NCBI GenBank assembly: GCA_019095985.1
Contig: CM032661.1
Span: forward strand, 36,490,018 to 36,554,017
Origin: Streblospio benedicti
Lineage: Eukaryota > Annelida > Polychaeta > Spionida > Spionidae
Length of the DNA: 64,000 bases
Direction of reading: 5' to 3'
Numbering within the stretch: position 1 is the stretch's first letter; each line of letters starts with the position of its first letter. Positions 1-11,507 of this stretch are shown here, in pieces. The translations under genes and the position numbers were made by a program. Under the pieces are notes generated by a model that was not told the DNA's origin, searched no databases, and saw nothing but the letters and a program-made list of their open reading frames with translations.

Positions 1-419
1 TTCTATCTTGATACTATTATTTGCATTACAAAAAATAGTACCTGAGTTTTTCAAAGAAAAGTTGTTGGAACATAGTTATAAAAAAGAACCATAAATGAGT
101 TGTGATATCATACTTCATTAGAGCAAATGGCCAGATTCCTTTGACATTGATTATGTCAGAGAGTTTACAGCATTATTCTGATGTGTTTACACCCACTTTG
201 CAGATGTATGACATGCATCAAATCTGACCTGTTGTGACCTCACCCTGAACATTAGTGACCTAACCTTGCCCTTATCCCCATCTTGCATGCTAGATCATCA
301 TACAATGCACACATTAGTTAGTGAGTGTCATACATATTTCACCACTGTACTATTCACAATTTCACCAGTACTTACATTCTGATTGAATACAATAGAAAGT
401 CTCTGAGAAGGGTATTGGT

Positions 420-572
420 GTACTGTCTTCAAACGGTACTATGAATAAAGATCAGCTCTTTGTATAGTGAAGATTCGCGTAAGGTGGTCTCTTTATGAAG
501 GTGTTGGACCGCAAACCATATGCAGAGGTGGTCTACTTATTGAGGCGGTCTTGATTGGGGGTTATTCTTTAG
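420..572 (-). mobile_element. Family A MITE copy (pogo-like), degraded
   Basis: Read on the minus strand it carries the family's internal motif: GGTGGTCTCTTTATGAAGG and GGTGGTCTACTTATTGAGG appear on the plus strand. The left edge TACTGT and the right edge GGTTATTCT resemble worn TIRs. It is a diverged copy identified by comparison with better copies at 8.3, 51.1 and 56.1 kb. Confidence 0.55.
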
Positions 573-1427
573 TTTACCGATTGAACTTTCATAATGGGTT
601 AAACGGTTACCCAAAACGCCTTTCAGTTAATTGCATTTTAGAATAAAAATACCCTTAAAAATAATAAAAATACATCAACATATTTTATATGGTAGTGTAT
701 TTAGACTAGTAGACTGAGTCTTTTTGATGAGTTTTTCTCAAGACAGATAGAAGTTAAATATCAACTCAAATGGCGTAGCCAATTAAATGGAACATGTGGT
801 GGAAAAGATGGTATTTCCCTTGTCTCATTGTATCTGATGAAGTCGAAAGAGGAACGACAGATCAAATCAATCTCCTCACGTGTCCAAATTTGTCGAGGAC
901 AAGTTGGTGCACTTCCAAAAACAAATCATTGTCAGTTGTCTCTACTGTGCTGTCTTCTTAATGAATTACGAACGAGGTTTTATGGAATTGAAGATCTAGA
1001 AGATGCACCATGGTTCTCATATGCAAAGAACCAAGCATCAGCTAAATATCTGTTTGTATATCTTTTGTATGACTAATATGAAAAATGAAATAGAAGAGAA
1101 ACAATCAAAACAAAATATAAAACAAGAAAAAGATTGATCAAACCATTTTCAATGTTCATCTGCTCTACACGACGAGTCTTGCCTACTCAAGCAGACCCTG
1201 CTGAATCAGTTGACTACACAATGGGAAAACCCTCTAATTAGTTCATTTGGAAAGTAATCCATTTTCTTATTTTCTGTCTGTCATAGAAGTAGCTTTTTTC
1301 CCTTTCTGTGTCAGTAGCTTGAATTCAGCCTGGTTTTAAAACAATTACGTGCGGCCATGTAATGACTTTAGAGCTTGTACTTAATGCGCCTGGGTGGCTC
1401 AGCTATCAGCTTGTGACTTGTGCTTCT

Positions 1428-1443
1428 GGATTACAAAGGATTA
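1428..1443 (+). promoter_or_regulatory. Two GGATTA (K50 homeodomain) motifs 10 bp apart
   Basis: GGATTA occurs at 1428-1433 and 1438-1443, one helical turn apart. GGATTA/TAATCC is the preferred site of K50 homeodomain proteins (Otx, Pitx, Gsc). Two 6-mers are weak evidence alone; function is inferred. Confidence 0.25.
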
Positions 1444-3317
1444 GAGGAATGTGGTAAGAAAAATTAGCTTAAATCTAGTCTGCTACGTTAAAAAGTCTTT
1501 GAAGGAAATATCTTTTTGCGTGGTGTGTAGATGAAATTACCACTTACTATTATGTTTTGTTTTAATATATGCATTTCTCTTAGATAGGGTTGGAAACACG
1601 AGAACGCGGGAACCCCACTCCCCGGCCCAAATCCCATACGGGTTCTGATGATGTTTTGACATATTATGTTTTTTTTTAATTCTGTAGTTTTTCATGTATA
1701 TGTAAGATTCTTTGACTTGAATAGACAGAACACTTCGGTAAGAAAAACAGACAGTTGCATTTAAAATATCTTTAGTAATCTAACCAATACAACAACCATT
1801 GAGAAACGTGCAGATATGAAACATTTTTATCAACCCATATCATTCATGTACTAATATATAAAATTCAAATGTAGCACCCTAACCCCGACGGAACATAATA
1901 CCACGTGATTGAAGGAGGAAGGCGTTGCCTTTATGGACACACTTAATCCTCTGTCTGGCCAATCTCTGCCACCCATGGGAGAAATCCGTGACCTTGATTT
2001 CTTCTCCAATGTCACTTTTGCATGTCACTCCACACTTCTCGTAATGTACGCGTAGCATGCCGTCTAGAATTCAGGCGAGAGAGTAAAGGTGATCAGGACG
2101 TAGTACATGTACAACTTTGTAAGTATACGTGGAATAAAGCCTGAATAAGCTGAGCTTTTGTTGAAAACAAAAACAAAAATGAACATTTTGTTAAGAGCCA
2201 CGCACATGAGCAGACTTGAAAAGAAGCGCGCTTCACCCATTGCATGTCAACCCCACAAAAAGAGAACCATGCAGTCAAAGGACACAGTTGCCAACAAAAA
2301 CCTCTCCTTACACTGACTAACCCACATGCACAGCTGCTGTTCCAAAGAAGAAGCCTCTGTGAAGCACCCGAAATGCCTTCCTCCCCACTGCCCCCTCACA
2401 GTCCATCTGAGCAAAAACAATTACAGCCCCCTGTGGACATAGGATATCTTTGTCTCACAGCCCAATGCATCTTTATACATCAGCAATCTGGGACAGGAGC
2501 CCTTTGGCCCTCGGCACTCCACGTCACGTGTCTTGGGCGGCAGCTAATAGCTCTTGCCTCAGAAAGCGTCTCCTTTGATGACAGTCTTTACATACTTTGA
2601 TGTTTGACGTGATGGCGCCTGTGCCACCAGTTTGGCCGGCCATGTAAAGTTACATGCGATTTTTGTTTACTGGCATCGTAAGTGCACTTGTTTCTTGTGT
2701 GAAGGTGAGGTAGTAGTTGAGGAAGTGCGGGTAGTAGGGGGTTATAAGGGGAAAGTGGAGTGTGTGGGTTTTTAATATCGCAGGACTGTTGACATGTGGA
2801 ACATGGGGCAAAAAGTGAGAATATTTGTTGAGTAAAATGGAAAGCCATATTGGGCATAAGAGAGGAAAATACAGGGTTTCTAGCTGCAAGCACATTTACA
2901 ACCTTTCAATAGAGTACCAAATACTGCACACTACATTCAATTCAAAAGATTGAAAGTACAATGCTTATTCAGCAAGAATTCTAAATATAATAACAAAACA
3001 AACTATTTAACAGCTGTAGTAATGAATGTTGACATTGATGATACTACCAAGCTTCCAGCATCTAGATGAATGTATCTGGCCACAAAAACCATCAACACAA
3101 TAGCATATAGAATTCCCATGCATGGAAAACAAAGGGGAAATACAACACCATAGCAGAGTTAAAATATAGGCAATTTCATAGGGAATCAATCACATTGGCC
3201 TCTCATAAAGGCAGGAATTGACAAGGTGACATGGCGCGCCGGCGGCCAGAGTAAGACAGGGAGATGGATGGTACTGCGGCCACTCGGGGGTGGGGGTGGG
3301 TGGGGGTGGAGTGTTGT

Positions 3318-3562
3318 TGATATGTGTCGCAGGACTTCCAGTTAGGACCAACTCTATAAGGAGAGACACCTCTATAGTAAGACCACTTTTCTTGGTCTCG
3401 ATTCTTTAAAAAACATCCAGTGGGAGCCTGCACTAAGTAACCACCTCTCCAAAAAGACCAGTTTAAGGCGGACCCGCGAGTAGTTTTACTAGAGAGGTTC
3501 TACTGTATGTGTCGTAGTACTTCCAATTAGGATCACTGTTAGAAAAGAGAGCACCTCTTAGG
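3318..3562 (+). mobile_element. Family A MITE with duplicated left segment
   Basis: The core (about 3334-3507) contains AAGACCAC motifs and ends in GAGAGGTTCTACTGTA, the family's right TIR with its terminal TA. A segment reading TATGTGTCGCAGGACTTCCA near 3320 recurs as a diverged copy at about 3507 (TATGTGTCGTAGTACTTCCA), followed in both by TTAGGA(C/T)CA and an AGAG(A)CACCTCT motif. The element is therefore arranged as a partial tandem dimer with a period near 190 bp. Chance open frames run through it. Confidence 0.6.
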
Positions 3563-3838
3563 TTGTGAATGTTGCCCTTCAGTTCCAGTTGAACAATATT
3601 GAGCAACGAACAAGATGACATGAAACTATGTTCTATATACATCGGTATGAAGGTCATCTCAGTACATATTATAAACAACGCAAACATCTATAAGTTTAAA
3701 AAAGAGTCGCACACTTTTTACATACCTGGACAAACGTCAGTGGGTGTATATCCGTTTCTGTCATTGTTGATAAAAGTGATACTGGGATAGACAGTATAGA
3801 CATTACCAAGGACACTAATATTTACACTACGTTTAAGC

Positions 3839-4031
3839 TACAGCAGAACCATTAAGTAAGACCACTTATCCAGAGACCACCTCTATAGTAAGACCAATTT
3901 TTGAGATCCCTAGACTACTCATAGGGAGACCACCGGACACATCCATATTAAAACACCTCTTCATTGAGCCCACTTGAAGGCAGTTTGGTTGCTTACAGAT
4001 GGTGTGGTCTTAATTGAGAGGTCACCCCGTA
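3839..4031 (+). mobile_element. Family A MITE copy
   Basis: It begins CAGCAGAACCATTAAG and ends with GTGTGGTCTTAATTGAGAGG, an inverted relation to the start. Inside are several AAGACCAC / AGACCACCTCTATAG motifs. It lies about 280 bp from the previous copy in the same orientation. Confidence 0.6.
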
Positions 4032-4453
4032 CCTATTAATGCCCAGACAGTATCGCTAATATACAGCTATATTTGCCATTATATTTGCTAATATATTTAC
4101 CTAACAATATTAGAAGCATCTGAGGCGAAACTAAAACAAAGCCTTCAGATATAATATGATGCATCCCAAATATAAATAGGATTATATCACCCCAAGTCCA
4201 AGCATCAGTATATCCTTACAACATATGTATATCAGGGTCAGTATACTTCATGAAAGCAGATCTATCTGTATAGTGAGCGGTAGTGATGTCAGGAGACTGT
4301 ATTTACAGAGGAAATGTCATGGTCACAAAAGCAGAGATGGCCTTTGCTGTATGCTTCTCTGATACCCGCGAAATGTCTGACATTAAACCTAGTATTCAGT
4401 CTATTCAAATTCTACTTATGATGATATGCAGATGAGACTGTGACTCTGTGTAA

Positions 4454-4509
4454 TGGTCTTGATATTAAGGCCATTTCATTATTCAGGTGGTCGTAATTGG
4501 AGGTTCTCA
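4454..4509 (-). mobile_element. Family A MITE fragment
   Basis: Only one end is recognisable: GGTGGTCGTAATTGGAGGTTCTC is the family motif plus the GAGGTTCT part of the TIR, followed by flanking sequence. The rest of the element is missing or too diverged to see. Confidence 0.45.
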
Positions 4510-5330
4510 TGCATTTAAAATAGTAATGATCGCATTTCCCAGCATTCCTAAGCCAGTAAACGTGACCATACTGTCATTTTGTTTCTATCAGATCCAAAAA
4601 CGTGAGTGTCCATGATTCACCCCGCACTCTGATGCAGGTTACCAACGATATATTATCTCCGCAAATGGCAGAGATGCCAAAAACAGCGGTAGCACAACTC
4701 ACACGAAGGTCAAAATGTCAAGGTCGTACGTTCACTGTTTTCATAAGTGGCGATAATACCATCATTTATCCGTGTAGATGGCAGGCATCAATATTAGTGG
4801 GGATTTCATACCATGATCTGCTGTAAGGCTCGCTGGGGATCAATTCATGATTGTTAGATTACAAAATGGTTAACTGTGATATTCGGTGTGATCAATGCGT
4901 TTATGGTTGGGTCGATGAATGCATTTGATTAGAAATGTCCAGATTTTGGTGTAACATGCTTCGGAGTTAGGTTGGGCCATTCGATAATGCGAGGGTCTTT
5001 TGTGCTTTTTGTTTTTATATATCAGTCCCCGTCGAATAGATATAAGCTGAATTATGATGCATATGATAATGGATGAGTTAACTCTACACTTTACTTCCTC
5101 GGATCTTACAACAGCCACCGTATTCTCAATGTCATAGGAGTAAGACCATGAATGGGCCAGACTAAAACTTGTAATAAGGCTATTGCACATACATGCATTG
5201 AGAGTGGATATAAATCATGAATAATTAGCACAGCATACAACCAGACTACATCACAACCTTTACATTAAGACAACCCTATGAAGTGTACAACCCTATTCTA
5301 TAAACATTTTTCACAGTCCCAAATCTGTAC

Positions 5331-5403
5331 AAGAAGACCAAGCGATAGTCTCTACAGATACCACCTCTCTATTGAGACCAATCTTGACACCATCTCCCAG
5401 GTT
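5331..5403 (+). mobile_element. Family A MITE fragment
   Basis: It carries AGACCAAGCGATAGTCTC and ACCACCTCTCTATTGAGACC, two copies of the family's internal motif. Neither TIR is clear, so this is an internal or strongly decayed fragment. Confidence 0.4.
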
Positions 5404-6346
5404 GTCCTTATATGGAAGTTATATAAGACACCATCACACACATTCGTACATTAACATGCACCAGATCACATGCGATTCCTAGTCTCCCGCCATGCTCCAA
5501 AGGCGTGAGGTCTGGAGTTCCAATTACATACCAAATTGCACAAGTCATTTGGAGCATTTGGAATTTGATGCTTTAATGAGAAAACTCCCATTCCATATAA
5601 TGACAACACATTTGTTTAGCTGGACTCATTGTGAGTGAAGGCATAATGGGCAGATTTACTTGTACTTTCACTACTATGTTTTCCCCCCACAAATATGAAC
5701 ACGATAATATTGGTGCTAACTTTGATATGTTTACTGTGAAATGGTTATATTTACTATGATTCGCACTTCCAATTATTGTCCCAAACATACAGATTTTACA
5801 GTATATAAAACAAGCAAAAGCAATATTTTCTCAACCCAACCCACCACATGCAAGCAACAAAAACCGCAAACCACAAAGCCACAAAAAGGCAAAGATTGAA
5901 GCATATTACGATGGTTCTGCCTGTGTAAATATTCTACGCGGTAACTACAGATGACCCAAGGCGATTCATAAATGAAGATACATTCGTCTCTGCGGACTGA
6001 AGATGATCTCTCTTTGGAGACGGCCAAAGCGCTTCCTCGAGCATTCTGGGTGGTGAGAAGGGAATCCTAAAGACCACATTATCGAGATTGATATTTTTTG
6101 CTAGATGTTTAGGCCCATTTGATGATAAACAATGTGTCAATTTGTAAATGGACTAGTGTTGTCTTTGCTCTTTCGGCGTGCCTTTGCATGGGATTTTTAC
6201 TAGATGGTGGCATTCTTCTCAAAACCATTTCTGACATCAAGACTGCTTTGTGTTTTTGTGTATACTTGAGACTTTGGCTGTGCCATATATTCTAATAGAA
6301 AAGAACTTGACACTATGTATATCTATTACAATGAGCACTTTGCAAT

Positions 6347-6462
6347 TTTAGCAACTATGGGTTGTGAGTTTCAGTTAAGAAAGTTAAGAAACTATAAGGA
6401 GTAAAATGAATTTACGATAAATGAAATAAGTGGCAAGACATCCTCAACTCATAGTTGCTAAA
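6347..6462. repeat. Imperfect inverted repeat
   Basis: TTTAGCAACTATGGGTTGTG (from 6347) is inverted at 6443-6462, where the plus strand reads CTCAACTCATAGTTGCTAAA. The arms are about 20 bp with two or three differences and an approximately 75 bp spacer. It may be the ends of a small decayed TIR element; no second copy was noticed. Confidence 0.5.
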
Positions 6463-6894
6463 CTGTAGGGCACAATTTTGTTATAGTCTCGACAGGATCA
6501 TGTGAGATCGGGCAGATGTCCAAAATGGCAGTTTGAAAACCAACCTGTAATGAAAAACGATGGGAACTGGCTACTAAAATGTTCAACCTTTACTGAGACT
6601 AGTTTATGTAGCAGAGCATTTTGGTCAAAACTGGCAATTAACTTAGGCCATGCCCATGTCCAAACTCACTTCCGTCACTTTTCACTAATGACCATCACCT
6701 AAATACAGGAGGATAGATGAGAAAACGCAGACTAGAGAGATAAAAAGCAAGCGCAGATATGCCGCAAACCGTTAAGGTATTTTGGGAGCAGCATTTTTAT
6801 AGTGCTTGTTTTCTTCGCAAAAGTCAAGGGTTACTTGTCACAAGCTAACATGGGGTGACACCTATCCCATAAGTCAGCGTAACTAGCTGCGTTA

Positions 6895-6904
6895 GTGACG
6901 TCAC
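6895..6904. promoter_or_regulatory. CRE-like palindrome in CpG-richer patch
   Basis: GTGACGTCAC is a perfect palindrome containing the TGACGTCA core bound by CREB/ATF bZIP proteins. It sits in a locally CpG-richer 100 bp. Motif presence is seen; use as a binding site is inferred. Confidence 0.35.
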
Positions 6905-7132
6905 AGCGAGTGTACAGACGACATTTTACTGGTGGTTTTTGCGCGTGCGTCTTCGTCACTGGTCGCCATTTTTAAAGAACAGTTTGCAAGGCGAGGGCGG
7001 ACATTGTCATATTGTGAGACCCTTAGTTGGACCCATTCATATTAATATTGAATTTGAATCCCACTCTTAGTCTAAAAGCGTTGACTAATAGACATAGAAA
7101 TGTTATCACCAACTGCGTCTTACACAGCATAC

Positions 7133-7279
7133 GCATAGGCAGATCCAGGGGGTGGGGGTGCAGAGTGCGTTTCACACCAAAATACTTCATATGGTTTTTC
7201 ATAAAATCCCGTAAGTGCGCCCCTCTTTTCCTGAAGTGCGCCCCATCCCTTTTTTCCGAAAACCTGGATCTGCCTATGC
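7133..7279. mobile_element. Family B MITE (hAT-like), nearly intact ends
   Basis: The left end GCATAGGCAGATCCAGG and the right end CCTGGATCTGCCTATGC are a perfect 17 bp inverted repeat bounding a 147 bp element. The interior is G-rich on the left and repeats an AAGTGCGCCCC motif near 7213 and 7235. ATAC flanks both ends, but an 8 bp hAT target duplication is not obvious. The GGCAGATCCAGG end resembles hAT-family TIRs; with no transposase, family assignment is inference. This is the cleanest copy of the family here. Confidence 0.75.
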
Positions 7280-8260
7280 ATACGTCATATAATGGTGAGT
7301 ATTCATTTTTAAAAATCTGACACTGAAATAGCCCATGGGGTAAAGTAACATCAGTGCGCTTTGCAATGTATATCAAGTAAAAAGAAAAGAAAAAATACGA
7401 TACGCTAAAAAAAGCATTGAATACATTTGCAAAGGAACGAGCACTGCTAAACACCAGGTATTCATTCCACAAACCCGTTTGCCCCTTCCCAGTCTCGGTG
7501 GCATGTTCGAAAAATGAAGATTTATCCCAGTAAAGAGCTGACAAGTGATCCTCCCGAGAAAAGGTAGGCTGGTCGAGCTTTAGGAATCATTCTACGAGAT
7601 CAACGTGTCACGTCTACATCTTGCTTTGAAGAGCTAGCTGCCAGAGCACAAAAATGTACTTTTTCATGTATTAGAGGACAAAAAGAAACCAATGGCATAA
7701 CGTTTAGTTTCTTTTGAGATATTTCTTTTTATTTTCTGTAGTTTGATAATGTGAATTCGTATAATGTTATTTTTGTAGTTTCCAAATTCAAAAGTGTTAG
7801 AACCAATTGCATATTGCAAACTTGAAGCTATTATAAGCTTTCACACTATCAATTATATCGATGGCATGGATTTTAACCAGCTATACTAATAGCTTGGCCA
7901 CATGTAGGTCAATAATATCATTATCAAAATGGACGTCAGCAGAAATGAAATTGCCTACTTCAATGTTAACCACCACTCACTCGCGATGGAGTATGACGTC
8001 CGAAAGCGTGATATATGCTAATGTGCCGCAAATCCGTATAGATACCCGCGAAATCAAATCCCTGGATCGATATCATGCGAATCCCGAGGGTCACGCATCC
8101 CGGTCCAGCCATTGCCCGGCAGCCTATTTCGGGGTGATTCGAGCACGGATCAATTCCCAGGACTGCTGCCAGCCAGTTATTGTAATTACCCACTTCTGAC
8201 CTCGTGGGGTCAAGTTAGCACCCCGCAGGAGCCAAATTGCTAGATAAATATAACCCCGTG

Positions 8261-8555
8261 GCATGATTTAGGGATGTCTCTGACACTTCTTCGTGACCTT
8301 CACCTTTATAGTACTGTAGAAGCTCCCATTAAGACCACCCCTACGATCAGACCAGCTCTATAATAAGACCATTCTTCGTGGTCCCAAGCTTTTACAAATA
8401 AAGGGACAGATGGGAGCCTCCTAGCAGAGACCAACCCTGTATTGAGACTCTTTGATAGCAGAACCCTTTGTCGCCCTAACAGAGGAGGTCGCACTGTCAG
8501 CATGATTTAGGGATGTCTTTAGCACTTCTGCAAGACCTTCACTTGAATAGTAGTT
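8261..8555. repeat. 55 bp direct repeats bracketing a MITE
   Basis: A segment starting GCATGATTTAGGGATGTCTC at 8261 recurs at 8500 as GCATGATTTAGGGATGTCTT. Similarity continues through ACTTCT, GACCTTCAC and ATAGTA, about 55 bp in all. The copies start 239 bp apart and enclose a family A MITE. This is far longer than a target-site duplication, so it looks like a tandem duplication with later loss. Confidence 0.7.
8312..8482 (+). mobile_element. Family A MITE, well preserved left end
   Basis: It starts TACTGTAGAAGCTCCCATT and is followed by AAGACCACCCCTACGATCAG and AGACCAGCTCTATAATAAGA, tandem versions of the internal motif. A GGTCCCAAGC(...)AAAGGGAC stretch in the middle and GGGAGCCTCC further on are shared with other copies. 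The right end is eroded. Confidence 0.65.
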
Positions 8556-9072
8556 AGCACGGCCGTATATTGCCACGAGGGTGTAAAGTTGTCAGACGTT
8601 ATGGGCAAAAGTGAGTGGAGTTGTGTGTCTTGCAGAGATCTGTAGACACTGTGCCTTTTTAAGTGTGCTCTCTCCAACCCTTACAGCTTGCGTAGGGCAT
8701 GGATGGAGAATGGACTTGCAGCACACTACTCTTTCTTGCATACGATTCATATCATATGTCACATTCGTGAGTTCAAACTTCCTTAAATAGACCACAGCAC
8801 AAAATTAATACCAATAAAGCAAGCAATGCAGATAGGAACATTTTTGTAATGACAGCATTTCGCCTCTACCCACGACAAAACCACACCCCACAAATAAACA
8901 TCTCAAAAGCGGGGGCTCTATGGTGTCATGATTCTTTATTAAAAGCAAAATATATGGACAGCGTTACACAGAAGATCGTCTCTCGCCCTCATCCCTGATT
9001 GGCTAAATCAATCAGTGGTGATAAAAGAAGGGATGATACGCCGGCGCGCTATCTGGCGGCTCAAAAGAAAAG

Positions 9073-9090
9073 CACGTGATGTATCACGTG
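9073..9090. promoter_or_regulatory. Paired E-boxes in an 18 bp near-palindrome
   Basis: CACGTGATGTATCACGTG contains two CACGTG E-boxes 12 bp apart (start to start), arranged as 8 bp perfect inverted arms around GT. CACGTG is the core site of USF, MYC/MAX and MiT/TFE bHLH proteins. The motif is seen; function is inferred. Confidence 0.4.
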
Positions 9091-9883
9091 ACTTAGGGCA
9101 AACGTGCCCATTTATCATACGACATTTCTGCGTGAATGGGATTGTACGTGTGTGAGATTTACTCAGTATTGAGAGGCAACGTCCTCGCGTAGACCGGGGT
9201 TATCAAAAGGGAATTTGAAGCTTGCGATAATTTACATGGTTGTCTGTGAGTGTCCGAGGGTATTTGCTTAAATCTAAATGAATATGCATGACTATTTTCC
9301 TAATGGATCATTCGGCTAATGTGGGTACTATGTTGAATCGGTTGCTACTCCAATAAACTTAGAAATCCAACAGTTTTCTGTATCCTCTGAACATAATAGT
9401 GGCACGGGTTACTACAGTTTCACCAATACATTTATTGTTTATCCTGAATACCTAGCGTAGTAGTCAATTTTAAAGAACACGAGTGCAATACATGCCACCT
9501 TTTTGCACCATGACAGAGTTCTGTTATTCAAACACAATGAACAAAGAATATATGCCCATATGTCTAATGATCACATTGATTTTTTTTGTAAATGTGCCCC
9601 TTCATCTGCATTACCGCGATGTACACCGATGACTATTTTTCAACACTATGTGTATACAGAAAAAAAAACTGTACAAATATCAGGGGCATTCTGAACCTGG
9701 ATAAATCTTGGTATTGTACCCATTATCTTTGCAGTTTGTTAAGTCACAGACGGATTTTAATACATTAGGGTAGAGTCATCGTCCTCCCCAGTCTCTTTAT
9801 GCATCTCTCATCTCTTACAACACATACAAATTTCTAGATAATGACCTTCGGTGATGATCAGACTGTAACTTTAGTGTACCCGC

Positions 9884-10056
9884 ACGTTGGCATATCCAGG
9901 TTTTTGGAAGGGGGGGGGGGTGGAGCACTTTTTGGGATTTCAAAGGTTTCATACGCGCAATCGATGGCGGACGTGTAAAACGTCCCTATGAAACTTACGC
10001 ATTTTGATGGGAAAGGGGTGGGGTGCCCCCTGCGCCCCCTGAATGTGCCTATGCCG
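9884..10056. mobile_element. Family B MITE, longer diverged copy
   Basis: The left end reads GTTGGCATATCCAGG followed by a run of G. The right end, GAATGTGCCTATGCC, is the inverse of GGCATAGGCACATTC and matches the left end of the 7133 copy with a few changes. The G-rich shoulder inside the left end and GCGCCCCCT inside the right end repeat the architecture of that copy. Confidence 0.6.
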
Positions 10057-11323
10057 CAATCAGGCACTCATTACAACTCCACTTCTGCTCTAAATGATGA
10101 CCACACGGGATGTAAACTCCCCGCAGTGAGCTGTCAGCGAAAACCGATTGTTTTAATTATCACAGCCCATTGGCTGATTGACCAATTGGATGGCGGGAGC
10201 CCGTGTAATCTAAGATAGGAACGTCAAAGCAAATCTGGCGACATCTATATAAAGTATGGAATCGCATTTGCTGGCTTCCTAAATACAATTATCTGCGCAA
10301 ATTGAACTAATGGCCAATCAATGAAAAGCCAAAGCGCAGTAACGTGATTTTGAAAAGAGGCTGTCCGATGGCCATAGAAGGGTAAGGACGTGAAGGTCCG
10401 TGATTGATGCCCTCTGACAATGGCCTTTCTCATATTGAGATGGGCCTCGCACGGCGGCTGCAACGTCGATATTCACTTATTGTGAAATCATTCTGACTAC
10501 CACGGACTCATTTTCTTACCACGTGACTTATGAACAGTTGTGGTCGGCGGAGATGAAATGGCAAACAGGAGTTTAATATTGGAGGAGGTAGACGGGATGA
10601 GGAGGGGTCCGCCGGGTGGGGAGATGTGATAGTAAATTGAGCAGAGTGTTTGCCCAGTTGAATGTATGTGAGGCAGGCTGATCCTTGATATACATAGTGT
10701 ACACAATTTACCTTTTGCATGACATTGTATGTTTTAGTATTTATAGTTTGTATCATGGTTTTACTGTTTATATTTCGTATCGTGTCTACCACGTTTGAGA
10801 TAGAGAGATCAATCCATTGTGGTTTATTTAACATACTTATGTTTCACTGATTTTGCTTCACTGTGGAATAATATTTTAGCTCAATGTAGTGCGGACTGAC
10901 ACATCCTGTTTGTCCAAACATTCACAAGAAGAATAATGGAGTGAGAAGAGAACTTGTCTTCAAGATGAAAAAAATGAGTTAAATTTAGCGTCTTGTCTGG
11001 GTAAACAGCAATAAACAATCCCTAACGTAAATACTATTCTTAACTTTAAAGTTCATGTACATAATTTCAAGAAGTCATTGAAATAAGCACAATAATTCCT
11101 GCAGTCAGCCAAACATAGCAGTGACCTTTCCCTGTAGTAACAAGCTTCTGTAGGTGGTGTGACCTTTTCAAAGTTCAGACCCTCAGCAACTTGAGTGTCA
11201 TGAAAAACATCTTTACATGTATATGTGTATGTACATGTTAAATGTAACATCAACTGCGTAGCATGATTTTTCATTCAGCCATTCAAATGCTCTATTCAAA
11301 TTTTGAATCTGAATATGTATTTC

Positions 11324-11507
11324 ATTATTCTTACTATTTGTTGTTGGGCCGTCTTAACTGCTGTATAAAATAAGCGCCAAAGATTTAAAAAATTTCAAGT
11401 TTATTTAATTTAAGAAGCAAAATTAAATAAACTTGAAATTATTTAAATCTTTGGCACTTATTTTATACAGCAGTTAAGACGGCACAACAACAAATAGTAA
11501 GAATAAT
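11324..11507. repeat. Near-perfect 88 bp fold-back
   Basis: Arms at 11,324-11,411 and 11,420-11,507 are inverted copies, 88 bp each, with three differences, separated by 8 bp. The arms contain GCCGTCTTAACTGCTGTATA (left) and its complement (right). The short spacer means one long hairpin on either strand. It carries no open frame. High arm identity means a recent fold-back MITE or recent inverted duplication; no target duplication or second copy was recognised. Confidence 0.9.

Larger units (their letters stand above)
1..3200. other. Gene-free A+T-rich stretch
   Basis: No exon could be supported here. The open frames are short, have no recognisable domain and overlap one another on both strands. 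The stretch holds one family A MITE (420-572), a pair of GGATTA motifs (1428-1443), and a G-rich patch at 2700-2760. Two E-box CACGTG motifs occur near 1910 and 2524. Otherwise I see nothing. Confidence 0.6.
4510..8260. other. Gene-free stretch with scattered repeats
   Basis: No coding exon was found. It holds a MITE fragment (5331-5403), an imperfect inverted repeat (6347-6462), a CpG-richer patch with a CRE-like site (about 6880-6975), and a family B MITE (7133-7279). A 173-codon open frame on the minus strand (7023-7544) runs through that MITE and has no recognisable domain, so it is treated as chance. A second CpG-richer patch lies at about 8040-8180. Confidence 0.55.
8560..11320. other. 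Gene-free stretch with CpG-richer patches
   Basis: No coding exon was found. About 8990-9200 is CpG-richer, with GATTGG (CCAAT-box complement) and paired E-boxes. About 10,050-10,470 has ATTGGCTG and CCAATTGG (10,170-10,190), GGCCAATCAATG near 10,313 and an E-box near 10,520, a promoter- or enhancer-like combination. A family B MITE lies between them (9884-10,056). The remainder is A+T-rich and unremarkable. Confidence 0.5.

Noticed and set aside
1381-1455. tRNA-like A-box (TGGCTCAGCT) suggesting a tRNA-derived SINE
   Set aside because: No B-box (GGTTCGAnTCC type) follows at the right distance, no tail and no second copy was noticed.
2706-2716. TGAGGTAGTAG, identical to the first 11 bases of let-7
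   Set aside because: The following bases diverge (one G missing, then AGGAAGTG), and no complementary arm lies within 100 bp on either side, so no hairpin can form. It is part of a G/T-rich stretch.
7023-7544. 173-codon minus-strand open frame
   Set aside because: It passes straight through a family B MITE, has no recognisable domain and has irregular composition. Chance.
10158-10167. TATCACAGCC, the start of the miR-2/miR-13 family, on the 3' side of a weak hairpin
   Set aside because: Only about 11 bp of stem (CAGTGAGCTGT with ACAGCCCATTG) can be drawn by hand, too short for a pre-miRNA, and the downstream bases do not match the family. ATTGGCTG and CCAATTGG there are better read as CCAAT-type motifs.
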